Positions 33,244 through 44,589 of a DNA stretch of 64,000 nucleotides are shown here, one piece after another. The DNA comes from Adiantum capillus-veneris (lineage: Eukaryota; Streptophyta; Polypodiopsida; Polypodiales; Pteridaceae): assembly GCA_014529385.2 (NCBI GenBank), contig CM043958.1, positions 87,210,525-87,274,524 on the forward strand. The letters run 5' to 3'. The stretch's first letter is position 1; each line of letters starts with the position of its first letter. Both the position numbers and the translations under genes were made by a program. Below the pieces are notes generated by a model. The model was not told the origin of the DNA. It worked only from the letters and a program-made list of their open reading frames with translations, and ran no database searches.

Positions 33244-36200
33244 ATGAGGATGCCCGCAAGGAAGTTTGTTGCTGCCAAGGGTTCACCCGACAAAGGCAAG
33301 AAGCCCAAGACAATGGATGCAACCTCCCCCCTCAAAGGCACAAAGTCTCCCTGAAGCATCAACACACCGAACACAAGGGCTAGCAAGGGGAGTATTTTTG
33401 TGGAGAAATCAGGAAAGTCTGCAGCACCTTTTGTCGAGGACGAGAATCGGTCTTCAACTAAAACAAGAGGTTGGTGTTTCTACACTGTCATGTCCTCTCA
33501 TGTCCTGTTACACGATTTGATTTTGTTTCATGAGAGGTAGCTATGTCAAAGGTTGTAAGGTCATTGCATGCAAGTTTATGTATTGTTTTTTGCTCAAGAG
33601 CCTTGCATTATGCATTGATGAAAGCATATGTGCCTTGAACCAAACACAATTTCATGAAAAATTTCAACAATTGCACGAGTGTATTGTTTCATCTATGCAT
33701 TGCATGTCAGTCAATGTTTTTCTTGCTCATGAGATTTGCATTTCTATCCTCTTTTTTGCATTGCATGCATTCATGATTCAAGCATATGTGCCTTCAGCCG
33801 AACACAATATTAGGAGATTTTTTGACAATTGTGAATGTATTGTTTCATCTATGCATCTATGCAGAAGGGTCTTCTTGTATCTCTATAATTATACCCTGTA
33901 GGACAAGAGGGTTTACTAAGAAAATGGGAAGTTTAGAGTAAAAAATATGGTACTGTACACTACCAAATTTGGTACTGTACAATGAACTTTGTATTGCCTC
34001 AAATTTAAGTACCAAATTATGCATTGGGAAGAACATCTATGTGACCAAAGGGTTGTTTAGGGTGTAGGGTTTAGTTTGACATTGCTGAAATGTTGCCAAT
34101 AGAAGGTCATTTAGGAAACATGCTTAGGTATTTTGGACTGGTAGACAGAGGGCCTGTCTAACATTTGAGCTTTGTGTTTCCACATTGCAGGCAAAAACAA
34201 AATGGAAGAATACCCTATTTTGACCAAGTTCTGTTATACAGCCAAGGAGCTTCACAAAGAGTATGGTCTTAGCATGGAGGGGGTGCTTGCAAAGGATCTT
34301 AGGGATGAAGACCTCCCTCACCACAAGTGGATGATGGTGCTCAAGCAAAGCTACCAGAAGAATGCAAAGATCTACTTGAATCATGTGCACCCAAGACTCC
34401 TTGAAGATTTCAGGTTCCTCTTCCACAACGTATATCAAGCCCCTCCATCTTGTGGGGAAATCACTATGAAGTTTGCGCGCTGCTATGCTTTTGAGAGATG
34501 CCATGCGGCGACAAAGGACCCTACGCGCCATAAAGTTGCATGGGCAAGGTTTGGAGAGGCAATACTGAACATGTGTGCCAGCCGCTCGGGAGGGTTGGAG
34601 TGGAAGGTCGAAACTTGGCGAAGGGAAAATGATGCCTCCCACGACGGTTTAGGGTCATCTGTTAAGAAGCCCCGCCTTACGCAAAGTGGTAGTAACCTCT
34701 GTACAGAGTTAGACCCTCCACAGCCTCACGTAGAGTTGTCTAATTATGTTATAGAATTGGAAAGTATTGTTGAGAGAGTGCCTCAGAAAAGTGCAGCTGC
34801 ATCAGACATGCTGAAAGAGCTAAAAGAATCTCTGCAACAAAACAAGGAGACATTGTTGAGAGCCTAGGGTTCCAATGTTGTTGTGAATCGGATAAAGGAT
34901 GGCATAGAGAACTATGAAGTGCAGCTTGCAAAACTAAAGCAGGAAAACCCTTTCAATGATGAAGACCTCAAAGAGGTTGAGGCTGATCGGGGAGCCAGTC
35001 GACGCATACTTCGTCGACTTGGAAATAGTGAGGACATGATGAAGCTAGAGAAGGAGGTTCATCTACAACAAGTAATTCCTATCATGTCTTAAGAAAGTGG
35101 TTTTGATAGTGCATGTAGCTTTTTAGTATCTATAAATGCTGCTTTGCTAGTTTGACAGAGTTTAGTGGTTTTGCTTCTGTATGGCAGTTGCATATTCTAG
35201 GTAGATTGCTAGGTCGAGGTGGATTTTTTGAATTTTGTCTATGTTATTTTGCTACTTTTTGTCCACACTGGTATCTTTGGGGTTTTGTGGATATGCTTTC
35301 TTGTTTTGGTATCTTCTATCATGTTGTTTTTAGTAGTTTGGTAGTCTGATAAATCTGCTATTTTGGTAGTTTTGGTAGTTCTGGTTGTGTTTCTAGTACC
35401 ACTAAACCCTTACAGGTAGCTTTTGATAGTTTTTGGTAATTCTTTGGTAGTTTCTGGAGTGGATCTAACAATATTCTTTGGTAGTTTTGGTTGCTTTTGG
35501 GTAGTTTATTGGTGGACTTGGGTGTATTCGTAATGCTTTTGGTACTAACTGGTAGCATTTGGTACTATTTTGGCACTTCCTTTGGTAGTTTATGGTTCTG
35601 GTAACGATACTACTTTGAATGTATTGGTACTTTTAGGGTTTTAGGGTAGCTTCGTACAATGCTTTTTTGGTGGCTGTTAGGATTTTTGGTACTAATTGGT
35701 AGTTCATGGTTATGATTTGGTACTAATTGGTAATGATTTGGTACTAATCGGTAGCTCTTGGTTATGATTTTTGGTACTAGTTGGTAGCTGATGGTTATGA
35801 TTAGGTACTAATTAGTAGCTCATTTTTATGATTTAGTACTAATTGGTAGCTCATGGTTATGATTTGGTACTAATTGGTAGCTCCTGGTTATGATTTGGTA
35901 CTAATTTTTCTAGTTACGGTTGTCTTCTTGCATTGATGACCTGCTAGTTTTTGGTACTAATTGGTAGTATGATGGCTTTGGTACTACCTGCTAGGTTCTG
36001 ATACTAATTAGTAGTATGATGGCTTTGGTACTGTGTGCTAGTTCTTGGTACTAATTGGTAGTATGATGGCTTTGGTATTGTCTACTAGTTTTTGGTACTA
36101 ATTGGTGATGGCCTTGGTATTGTCTGCTAGTTTTTGGTAGTAATTGGTAGTATAATGGCGTTGGTACTGTCTGCTACTTTTTGGTACTAATTGGTAGTAT

Positions 36201-37431
36201 TATGGCTTTGGTACTGTCTGCTACATTTTGGTACTAATTGGTAGGATGAAGCTTTTGGTATTGTTTGATAGCTTTTGGGTTCTAATTTGGGACTGTTTGT
36301 ATTGCTGTTGGTTGACAACAGGCCGAGTATGATGTGCTGGAGGCAACATGGAAGGAAGCACAAGGCCATGTCCTATTTATGAAGCAGATGATTGCTGATG
36401 TTCAGTGCGGGAAGAGACTTATGTTATATCCTAAGCCCCAGGTTGTTGATTTGGGGGAGATGGTCCATGTGTTTGGAATGTGTGTTGCATGCGGTGAGAT
36501 CTTTGAGTATGCAGGAGTTGTAGGAACCTTTATGCTTGAGTGCCGATATCATTATCACCCCCTTTGCTTTAGTGCTTTGCTACTAAGCAGGGACCATTCT
36601 GCCAAACATGGTTGTAATATGGTGATCCCCGAGGTGGCAAAGTCTTGGGTCGGTGGGCATCGTGGTGTGTATAGTAAGTATGTGTGTGTTCTGCAAATCA
36701 TATGCTAACCTGCACTGAATGTGAGGTTGTTTGTAAGTATGTGCTATCTTTCTCTGTTTTTGCAGAGGAAGAGGATGATGCAGCGGCTGGGCCTAGTGGG
36801 AAAAATGGACAGGCAGTCAAGGATGGACAAGATGCCACAAAATCTGTTGCAAGTCATGCATGGGAGGAGGGTGAGGATATTGCACAGATAAGGGATGTTC
36901 TCCAGGATTTAAAGCATGGTGGTGTGGAAGGGAAAGGGACTGAGAAGGGACAGCATTGTGATACCATGCAGGACAACAAAGAAAACAATTGACTGTGAGG
37001 AAAAAGATGCTAAAAGGAATAAAGAAAATGTTGGAGATAAAGTGCCTCACATAGTGGAACTAGATGGTGCAAGGGAAGAGGGCACTATGGGGGAGGAGGA
37101 CAAGGAGGGGGTTGAGGGGGAGGCCAAGAGGGGGGTGGAAGCCAGGGATGACAAATGTGTAGAGGATGCCAAGAAAGGGGATGACGGGGAGGCCAGGAAG
37201 GGGGAAGAGGCAGAAAAGGAAAAGGCAGGCAATGCAATGAAGGGGGACAGGCCCGAGGATTCCAAGAAGAAAGTGGTAGTGGAGGATGAAAAAGTGGACA
37301 ATACTGATGGGAGTGCGGATCCTGAAGCTGAAGATGCTGTGCAAAAGATGTCAGGTGATTCCACTGATTCGGTGATCCTGTCGAGGCTTTTTAGTCTGCA
37401 AAGAAAGAAGCGCAACTGCGCCCGTGACTAG
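33244..37431 (+). pseudogene. transposon gene A: coiled-coil and zinc-finger protein, recently broken
   Basis: Exons 33244-33469, 34191-35071, 36322-36673 and 36766-37431 join with matching phases (1, 0, 1) at GT-AG borders, for about 700 codons. Exon 1 is a basic Lys/Pro tail (MRMPARKFVAAKGSPDKGKK). Exon 2 is a globular part (KFCYTAKELHKEYGLSMEGV) followed by a predicted coiled coil (ELESIVERV, LKELKESLQQNKETL, YEVQLAKLKQEN). Exon 3 has a zinc-finger-like pattern, CVAC, then LECRYHYHPLCF, then HGCN, resembling PHD/RING spacing. Exon 4 is highly charged (Glu/Lys/Asp). Lesions are TGA at 33352, TAG at 34865 and a frameshift near 36985. I do not recognise the family. Its place suggests a DNA- or chromatin-binding partner of the transposase. 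Confidence 0.75.
35640..36260 (+). repeat. GGTACTAATTGGTAG minisatellite in an intron of gene A
   Basis: More than ten degenerate units of TTTGGTACTAATTGGTAG with TATGATGGC or CTCATGGTTATGA spacers, inside the intron 35072-36321. Confidence 0.9.
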
Positions 37432-37964
37432 TTTTCTCGTGCATGAAAGATGTAGCCCTTCTCATATGCTTATGTATTTTGCACAATGTGCTTTTCATTG
37501 TACCAATACAATCAACTTTTGGCCTTTGTATTTCATCAATTGTGTTTCAATGTAACTGTTCACTATGGTACAACACAGTTTTCCAATGTTACTGCTCACT
37601 ATGGTACAATGCACTTTTCCAATGTTACACTGCTACAGTGCAATACAATACCCAATTTGGTATTGTATAGTACCAGATTTGGTACTGTATAGTACAATGC
37701 AGTTTTGCAATGTTACACAGCAGTTTGGTACAATGCAATTTTCCAATGTTACACTTCTACTGTGCAATATTGTACCACAATATGATACTGTATAGTACAA
37801 AGTAGTTTTCCAACGTTACACTTCTATTGGACAATATTGTACCACAATATGATATTGTATAGTACCCAATTTGGTACTTTGGTATTGTATAGTATCAACT
37901 TTGGTACAATACAGTATCAAGTTCTGTACAATACAATATCAATTTTTGTACTTCTTGTGTCATA
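37432..37964. repeat. AT-rich spacer with GGTACAATG/GTACCAAATTTGG motifs
   Basis: Irregular repeats of CACTATGGTACAA, CCAATGTTACA and TTGGTACTGTATAGTACC. Short ORFs here are artefacts. Confidence 0.75.
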
Positions 37965-38886
37965 GTGGTGCTCTATTTTTTATATAATGTTTTCATTGTA
38001 TATTTGCCACCACTCATTTGGACTGTTGGTATTGTAGTAAGATCTTGGTGGCAAGATGAGACAGAACCAAACACAACACTTGCAGCTGATTTGGCTGCTA
38101 AACCTGGCCGGCTGATTGTGTTTGACCTTAATGGGGTCTTATTGACAAGCTACACAGAGCTGCCAAAAGGCCTTTGGGTTTTGGCAGATGAGAACCAACC
38201 ACGGATCGTCCATCCCAATAGCTCGCTGGTTTGTTATGTAAGGCCAGATGATGACGAGTTCATACGAACTCTTAAGAAGAAAGCCAAGATAATTGTGTGG
38301 TCCTGTTGTAGAAGGCAAAACATGATGAATATGTTGAACGCTTGCTTCCCCCAGCATGTGAGGCAGAAGCATTTTGCAGGTAACAATGCAAGAGTGCTTT
38401 AGATGTTAAGCTAGTCAATCTTCTAACCGCCTTTATGGCATGGCAGATATACTATCACAAGAAGACTGTGAGACCTGGTGGAAGAGTATGGCGGAGGTGC
38501 CGCACATGCCCGACCTTGTGGCCAACAAGCCTGTTTTTTCAAAGAACCTACGGGCAGTGTGGGCAAGACATCCCAAATTTGATGCTAGCAACACAATACT
38601 GGTGAATGACTGCAGATACAAGTCGCTGAAAAAATACTATGAGAATTGTCTTGCCATTAGATCATATGAACCTCTGGTGGTTGAAAAAGATTACCCTTTT
38701 TACCTGATGGATCGTATTTTTCCCTGGTTGCAAGGATGGATACACAATCGGTACCCAACAACATACACTCGCAAAAACCCAATTTTTGACACACAAGATG
38801 ATGTCTCTCCATACGTTGTTGATTACTTCGTACAGATGGAGGGGTACTCTTACAGATTAGATCCCCCTGACCTGGGAGATTCCTAA
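37965..38886 (+). CDS. FCP1/NIF-type (HAD) phosphatase-like protein carried by the transposon
   Basis: Exons 37965-38379 and 38447-38886 join in phase (GCA-G|AT) to about 284 codons, stop at 38884. The fold signatures are in order: motif I LIVFDLNGVLL (Asp54 of the ORF), VRPDDDEFI, motif II IIVWSCCRRQNM, Lys of motif III in ANKPVFSKNLRAVW, and motif IV TILVNDCRYKS. This is the FCP1-homology layout of small CTD phosphatases. The second Asp of the D-x-D box is Asn, as in some plant FCP1-like proteins, so activity is doubtful. The start is uncertain: an upstream exon or a link to gene A is possible because the region before codon 25 is repeat-like. No stop or frameshift is seen in the domain. 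Role in the transposon is unknown. Confidence 0.75.
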
Positions 38887-39026
38887 AGTGTTGTACTTGG
38901 TGAACTTGTGTATCATGTCACATAAAATATAATGGAGATTCCTGAACTTTTGTACTTGAACCAAATTTGTATCGTGTTGTGCACATATATAATGGAAACA
39001 AATTTTTTTCTACACTGTCTTGGAGC

Positions 39027-39440
39027 TTGAACTGTACTGTCTCTTTTTTGGTGTTGTCTAGTAGTTTCTAGTCTAAAAGCATCTTTTTCAAGATCCCTAA
39101 CATTGGTGTTAATACAATGGTATCAGTAAGTACCAGTATTGTGTGTATCTAGGTGTTACACAGTACCCGGATTTGGTACTCACAGTACCAACTTTTGGTA
39201 CTTCCAAAGTACCAAATTGTCTGTTTGGTACTTGAACTGTACTGTCTTTTTTTTAGTGTTGTCTAGTAGTTTCTAGTCTAAAAGCATCTTTTTTAAGATC
39301 CATGACATTGGTGTTAATACAATGGTATCAGTAGGTACCAGTATTGTGTATCTGGGTGTTACATAGTACCTGCTTTGGTACTGGTACTCACAGTACCAAC
39401 TATTTTCTCTTTGTTATTGGTACTGTTAAGATTGTGTTAC
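39027..39440. repeat. tandem ~205-bp duplication
   Basis: TTGAACTGTACTGTCT begins both copies (39027 and 39232), and both contain TAGTTTCTAGTCTAAAAGC and GGTGTTAATACAATGG. Confidence 0.85.
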
Positions 39441-39629
39441 AGTTACCAGCCTGGTAGTCTACAGCACCTAGTTTGGTAGTCTGTAGTACCAACATTGTAT
39501 GCCAAGGTTTCTTCATCATCAATAAAGATATTCCTTTCAGTATATCATTTTCTCTCTCATACATTTCAGTTATATACTTGTCATTCTCACATATGGCACA
39601 AAGATCCCTTCACTCCCCTATTTTTCACA

Positions 39630-39644
39630 TGGTATCAGAGCGAA
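39630..39644 (+). other. retroelement primer-binding-site-like sequence between the two transposon genes
   Basis: TGGTATCAGAGCGAAGG follows CACA and an AATAAAG-containing stretch (39520), like the end of a copia LTR. A second copy of the text GACCCTG(T/C)TGTGCATACTTG lies 200 bp later. A small LTR remnant may be inserted here. Confidence 0.45.
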
Positions 39645-39989
39645 GGGAAATTTTTTAGAGAAAAGGGTAATTGGAGACCCTGTTGTGCATACTTGTATTT
39701 GGTAGCCTAGGGTTGCAGTTTGGATCCATGGTCTTGTGATTATGCAAAGTTGGGTAAAGTACCAAATTTTGGTACTTATTGTCATTATTTTGGTACTGGT
39801 TAGCACCCTTTTGGTACTGGTTAGTATTATTTTAGTTCAGGTTAGGGGCAAGTCTTAAGAGACAATCAGTAATTTGAGACCCTGCTGTGCATACTTGTAT
39901 TTTGAAACTGAAGGATAGAAAGAACAACAGTAAACCATGAGGACAAAAAGATATATTCTGACCAAGAGGAAAAGAATGGACTTGCCCAC

Positions 39990-42900
39990 TTAGGGGTTTT
40001 GGCATTGTGTAACTTCAAGTATCATGGGTGCACAATCATCACTATCATCATCATCATCATATGGCATGCTATTGTATATGTTCTCATATACTTCAGCAGA
40101 TAACTTGAACTGATTAGGGACTCCAACAATAGGATCCATCGGGAAACATATGGCCCTTACAAGATGTGAGTAGATCATGACTACAGGTGTCTGATCCAGT
40201 AAGATATATGTATCAACTTTTCCTTTGACTTGGCCATAGTAGAAACCTTCAACAACCTTCCCACCTCTAACAATCTTGTTATGCCACATATCCTTTTGTG
40301 ATCTCACCGTCTGGTACAACTCCTTCGTGCATTTGATAAGGTAGAAGTCCTCTTTAGTTCGGCTGCTTTGACTACAAAGTTATCCCCAATGGACATCATT
40401 TCACATAACATTTCAGGGCTTCCTTCATACAATGGTAGGTCAGAAACTTGGCTCATCGGCACAAAATCTGAATATCTGTCATCTTCCTTATCATCCTCTT
40501 CATTGTACCTTCCTGTATTTACAAACTCCGACAGTGGTTTGATGGAAACATATTTCCATTCTTCTATGTGTAGTCTATTTTTGCATCTTCTCCATAGCCC
40601 ACTCATACATGGATCACAGAAGAATGAAAGGGTTCAAAAGCGCACAGCACACGAGTTGTCTTTTGAATAACCATCAGCACAATGAAATGAGTGGGAGCCC
40701 ACAATGCGCTCACAGTCCCATTGGAGATTGCATTGCACATCATCCACACCAATAAGCCAGAAGACTCTCTGTGTAGTACACTTGTGAGACTGATCTCTTG
40801 GCTGAAATGTTGCGTTCAAAAATTTCACCACATCAGCCGCACACTTCATAGGCTAGCCATCTGGTTTCAATTCCTCATGTGTCAAGGTTCTCTTAATGAC
40901 TGCCCTTGCCCCATCATGCTCTCCTTTTCCATGCCCGGATGCTGAGAAGCTATGCATCATGTGCAAGCCTGTCTTCTGATAATACCTAGCCACAAATAGT
41001 AAGGTCTACGAGCTTTGAATTGTGAAGCCGCACCATCAGACCACACCCAATGGTTCTACAAACAATTTCCTTGTTGTTTCAGCCACCTATCATGAAGCAA
41101 GAGACAATGTTGTACAAACTATGTATCATGCTTCTTGTCATCGGATATGTGAAAGTGCAGCGTCTTTTGAACACCACCTGCTGCATTTCTTACATAAGTG
41201 ATGTGCACAAGTATTGTGACTTGGGTAGACCACCAATGCATTGATTGAATCTTATTCTAAATTTTAGAAGAATAATTCTCTGCAAAGTCAATAACTGATA
41301 CAACGACATTGCTAGGAAACTTGAGCAAACAATCCTTGAAATGTTGGGCTTGCCAACGAAAGACAAAGTTGTGCTTGATGAAGCCTGTGAGGTGGGCTGA
41401 AAACAGGCTAAGAAAAGCAACACTTTTCATCCGTCGCACAATCAAGTCCTTTCTCTTCTTCTCACTCCCACCTGCATCGAGTTGTCCTATTCCAACATCC
41501 ATGAATACCTTCACAGACACCTCCCTACTATCCTCTGCTATCTCATCTAGACAAAATGTCAACTTCCGTACACCACATTGGGAGCAGTCCCCCATCAAGC
41601 ATTTCTTGGCATGGTATTCACTATCTCTTGGCCTTGGGCACATGAGGGATTCCCACATACTAGTGATGTGCTGACATACTACCTGGTTTGCAAAGCACTC
41701 TCCTATATCATCACTTCTCTAGCACATGGAGCAATTGCAAAGGTGACCTTTCCCATGATGCCCAAACTTGTTTTTCCGCATCTGATTAAAATCCTCTTTG
41801 AAATAGAGTATTTTCACATGGGATACACAACAACAAGTATACCGCTCATTCAACTTCCAAACAAAGTACGGCTTTAATGCCTCAAAGAATCTAAGAGACA
41901 CGACCACTGTAGGGTGAGTCCTCTTGAATCTTTGGTATAGCTCTATGGAACCAATACAATAAGATTTAGATAATTCCAACTTCATGAAAATGGTAAAATG
42001 CCACTAATGTGCAGTAGCATCAAAATTGGCTGTATACAGTACCAAAGAACGTATTGTAGAACCGAAATTGGTTTTAAACATTACCATAGATAGTAATGTA
42101 CCAAAATTGGATGTACACACTGCCAAAGCTTGTACTGTAGTACCAAAATAGGTTGTAAACAGTACCAAAGATAGTTATGTAGAATCAAAATTGGATGTAA
42201 AGAGTACCAAAGATTGTACTATAGAACCAAAATTGGTTGTAAACAGTAGCAAAGATAGTAATGTACCGAAATTGGATGTACACACTACCAAAGATCTTAC
42301 TGTAGAACCAAAATTGGATGTAAAAAGTACCAAAGATTGTATAGCAGAACCAAAATTGAATGTAAACAGTACCAAAGATATTATTGTAGAACCAAAATTG
42401 GATGTAAACAGTACCAATTCTAGTAATGTAGAACCAAAATTGGATGTAAATAGTACCAAATATTGTACTGTAGAACGAAAATTGGTTGTAAACAGTACCA
42501 AAGATAGTACTGTAGAACCCAAATTGGTTGTAAGCAGTACCAAAAATTGTACTATCTGTCTGCTGTTGACTGATTTTAGAATTGTTTGCAAAAGAGTACC
42601 CATATGGAAACTTTTCAAATGCTTTGGTGATAAACAAGAATGTTTTGGTACTATATAGGGAATAGTTTTGGTACTCCACAAAGACTTTGGTACTACACAA
42701 GTAGGCTTTGGTAAAATAGAGTGAGGCTTTGGTACTAAAGATTGAGGCTTTGGTGCCTGTAAGGACAGAAAAGGTACTATACAGAGGCTTTAGTACTGTA
42801 CATATAAGCTTTGGAATCACTAGTATATGGCAGACTACCAAATTTGGTATTGCACAGGGGATTTGGTTCTTTATAGAATAGCTTTGGAACTACATAGGAG

Positions 42901-43794
42901 TGCATTGGTACTGTATATAACCTTTGTAAGGTACTCTATACCACCACTACCATATAGCAGACTACCAAATTTGGTATTGCACAAGGGCTTTGGTTCTATA
43001 AAGGATAGCTTTGGAACCACCCAGGAATGCATTGGTTCTGTATACAACCTTTGTAAGGTACTGTATACCACCACTACCATATAACAGACCACCAAATTTG
43101 GTACTATCTTGACCAAATCAGCCTTAAGAATCACCAAATAAATTACAATTGCTAAGATTTGTTGGTACCTGAGAGTCATCGAGTAGATGCACAGGATGTT
43201 TGACAACACTTTTCTTTCCAATTCTCTTCTTACATATGTCCTTCTTGTTTGGTGAAACTCTGGTTTCGGATATCCAAAAGGCATACACCAAATCTCTTGT
43301 TTCATCAGTGATAATGGTTCCTTGTGGAAATTGTCTCTCACAAGCACTCAATGGCAACACTTCATCCTCATCTTTATTCTCCAGCCTTGAAGTTGCAGCA
43401 GCTATATTTCTTCGATGGACACCCAGGACACTAGCAATTTTGGATTGGTTTACAGAGCCTACACTTGTACTATTGTTCAGTATCATTGTTGTCAGAGAGG
43501 TTCTCTTAACAAAAATCTCAATTGTTGAGTGCGGGACGTTAATTTGAGCCAAAGTGTTGCGCACACCCGATAGAACGGTGTCTTGGACATTGTTGAAATT
43601 TGATTTTTGTAGCTTGGAAAATGTTTGGTGGTCCAATAGTTGCTGAAATGTTCCTTTTTCTCATTCCTTGACGAGTGTTTGCTTGCGCCAACATCGTGCC
43701 ACCGTTGCACAACCTTGACCTGGCTTTCGGTAATCCAGGTGCAAAAGAAGGATGTAGTTCTTTCCTTCTCTGTTTGTTTTTCTTTGCAACCCAA
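39990..43794 (-). pseudogene. transposase-like gene with DFAENY, SDG and HGKG signatures
   Basis: The minus-strand gene begins near 43794 (TESQVKVVQRWHDVGASK), has a helix-turn-helix-like NQSKIASVLGVHRRNIAAAT (about 43450-43390) and a SETRVSPNKKDICKKRIG block, then an intron (donor at 43168, acceptor near 41976 or 41935). The second part gives QRFKRTHPTVVVSLRFFEAL, a Cys cluster (CLMGDCSQC), VVVSVIDFAENYSSK (41287), IQSMHWW, SDDKKHD, VWSDGAASQFKAR (about 41030) and SGHGKGEHDGARAVIKR (about 40920). A C-terminal part ends at 39990. These Asp-containing signatures in this order match a transposase-like family I know from animal and other genomes. Lesions: several stops (after SSKI, KKHDT, GNCL, CAVRF) and frameshifts near 40960 and 40340. 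Confidence 0.75.
42000..43110. repeat. GTACCAAA/GTAGAACC minisatellites in the transposase intron
   Basis: 42030-42560 holds a 42-bp-based array (AGTACCAAAGATTGTACTGTAG-like units). 42829-43100 holds three ~128-bp units starting CAGACTACCAAATTTGG. Because 42 is a multiple of 3, long repetitive ORFs appear on both strands; they are not genes. Confidence 0.9.
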
Positions 43795-43968
43795 TAATTA
43801 CAAAGAAAAGCTTGATTAGTGACACATGTCTCAATGGAACTGACAATGGGATGGTTTTGTATCTATTCATCCATGCATGATTCCTCCTCACCCAGCTCAT
43901 GGAAAGAGACTAGATGTGATTCACCCCAGCGATAAACTCTTGTAGTATTGTCCATTGGCAAGGAGCAT

Positions 43969-43969
<1 letters not shown>

Positions 43970-44002
<33 letters not shown>
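43970..44002. repeat. CA microsatellite
   Basis: ACACAC run in the leader between the transposase gene and the right end. Confidence 0.95.
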
Positions 44003-44005
<3 letters not shown>

Positions 44006-44063
44006 TGCAGTAGTGGTCACTAAACATCAATTAAAACCAGGGTTTTGTGTGCATCTTTTTGGT

Positions 44064-44067
<4 letters not shown>

Positions 44068-44126
<59 letters not shown>

Positions 44127-44161
44127 GCGGCGGCTGGGAACCAGGGCTCAGCTTGTTGGTG

Positions 44162-44250
<89 letters not shown>

Positions 44251-44315
44251 TGAGAGAGCAGCCCAAGTTTGCTGGCTATGGAGCACGGAAGGTGCACAGG
44301 AGCAACACAACCGTG

Positions 44316-44364
<49 letters not shown>
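44068..44364. repeat. three GA microsatellite blocks
   Basis: GA runs at 44068-44122, 44164-44249 and 44318-44364. The Arg/Glu and Ser/Leu ORFs across them are spurious. Confidence 0.95.
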
Positions 44365-44366
<2 letters not shown>

Positions 44367-44555
44367 GCTGTCGTGAAAGCCAATAACCATAATGTGGGTC
44401 CAGCCCTCTCCCCCCACTTCCTCTCTTGGAGTGGCCCCTCCAAATAGTGAAACGTCTAAAAACAAAAAAATATATGGCCCCTCTCCATTTCCAATTAAAA
44501 GGTCCAATTTATACACAAATGAACCACCAAGGCCATGATGTGTCAAGGACAGTCC

Positions 44556-44585
44556 TTTTTGTACCACCATTGCATGCTTTCAGCC
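44556..44585 (-). repeat. right terminal inverted repeat of the 11.7-kb transposon
   Basis: On the minus strand it starts GGCTGAAAGCATGCAATGG; 29 of 30 positions match the left end. AAAT follows at 44586-44589. Confidence 0.9.
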
Positions 44586-44589
44586 AAAT

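Larger units (their letters stand above)
32889..44585. mobile_element. 11.7-kb DNA transposon with DFAENY-type transposase and phosphatase-like cargo (Sola-like, tentative)
   Basis: The two ends are 30-bp inverted repeats with one mismatch, flanked by a direct AAAT (32885-32888 and 44586-44589). Inside are a plus-strand four-exon gene (33244-37431), a plus-strand FCP1-type phosphatase-like gene (37965-38886) and a minus-strand transposase-like gene (43794-39990) converging on it. Introns and spacers are packed with GGTAC/GTACC minisatellites. A 4-bp duplication, GG-starting ends and a large RNase H-fold transposase would fit the Sola superfamily as I recall it; family membership is inference. 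All three genes carry lesions or uncertain starts, so this copy is probably inactive. Confidence 0.85.

Noticed and set aside
36817-37415. Ser/Leu-rich minus-strand ORFs opposite exon 4 of gene A
   Set aside because: Antisense of a charged, purine-rich exon; no splice or domain support.
42191-42841. Long overlapping ORFs on both strands (155 and 218 codons) with 14-residue repeats
   Set aside because: They follow from a 42-bp minisatellite free of stops in several frames, inside the transposase intron.
44013-44570. Arg/Glu-rich and Ser/Leu-rich ORFs
   Set aside because: Translations of GA/CT microsatellites.
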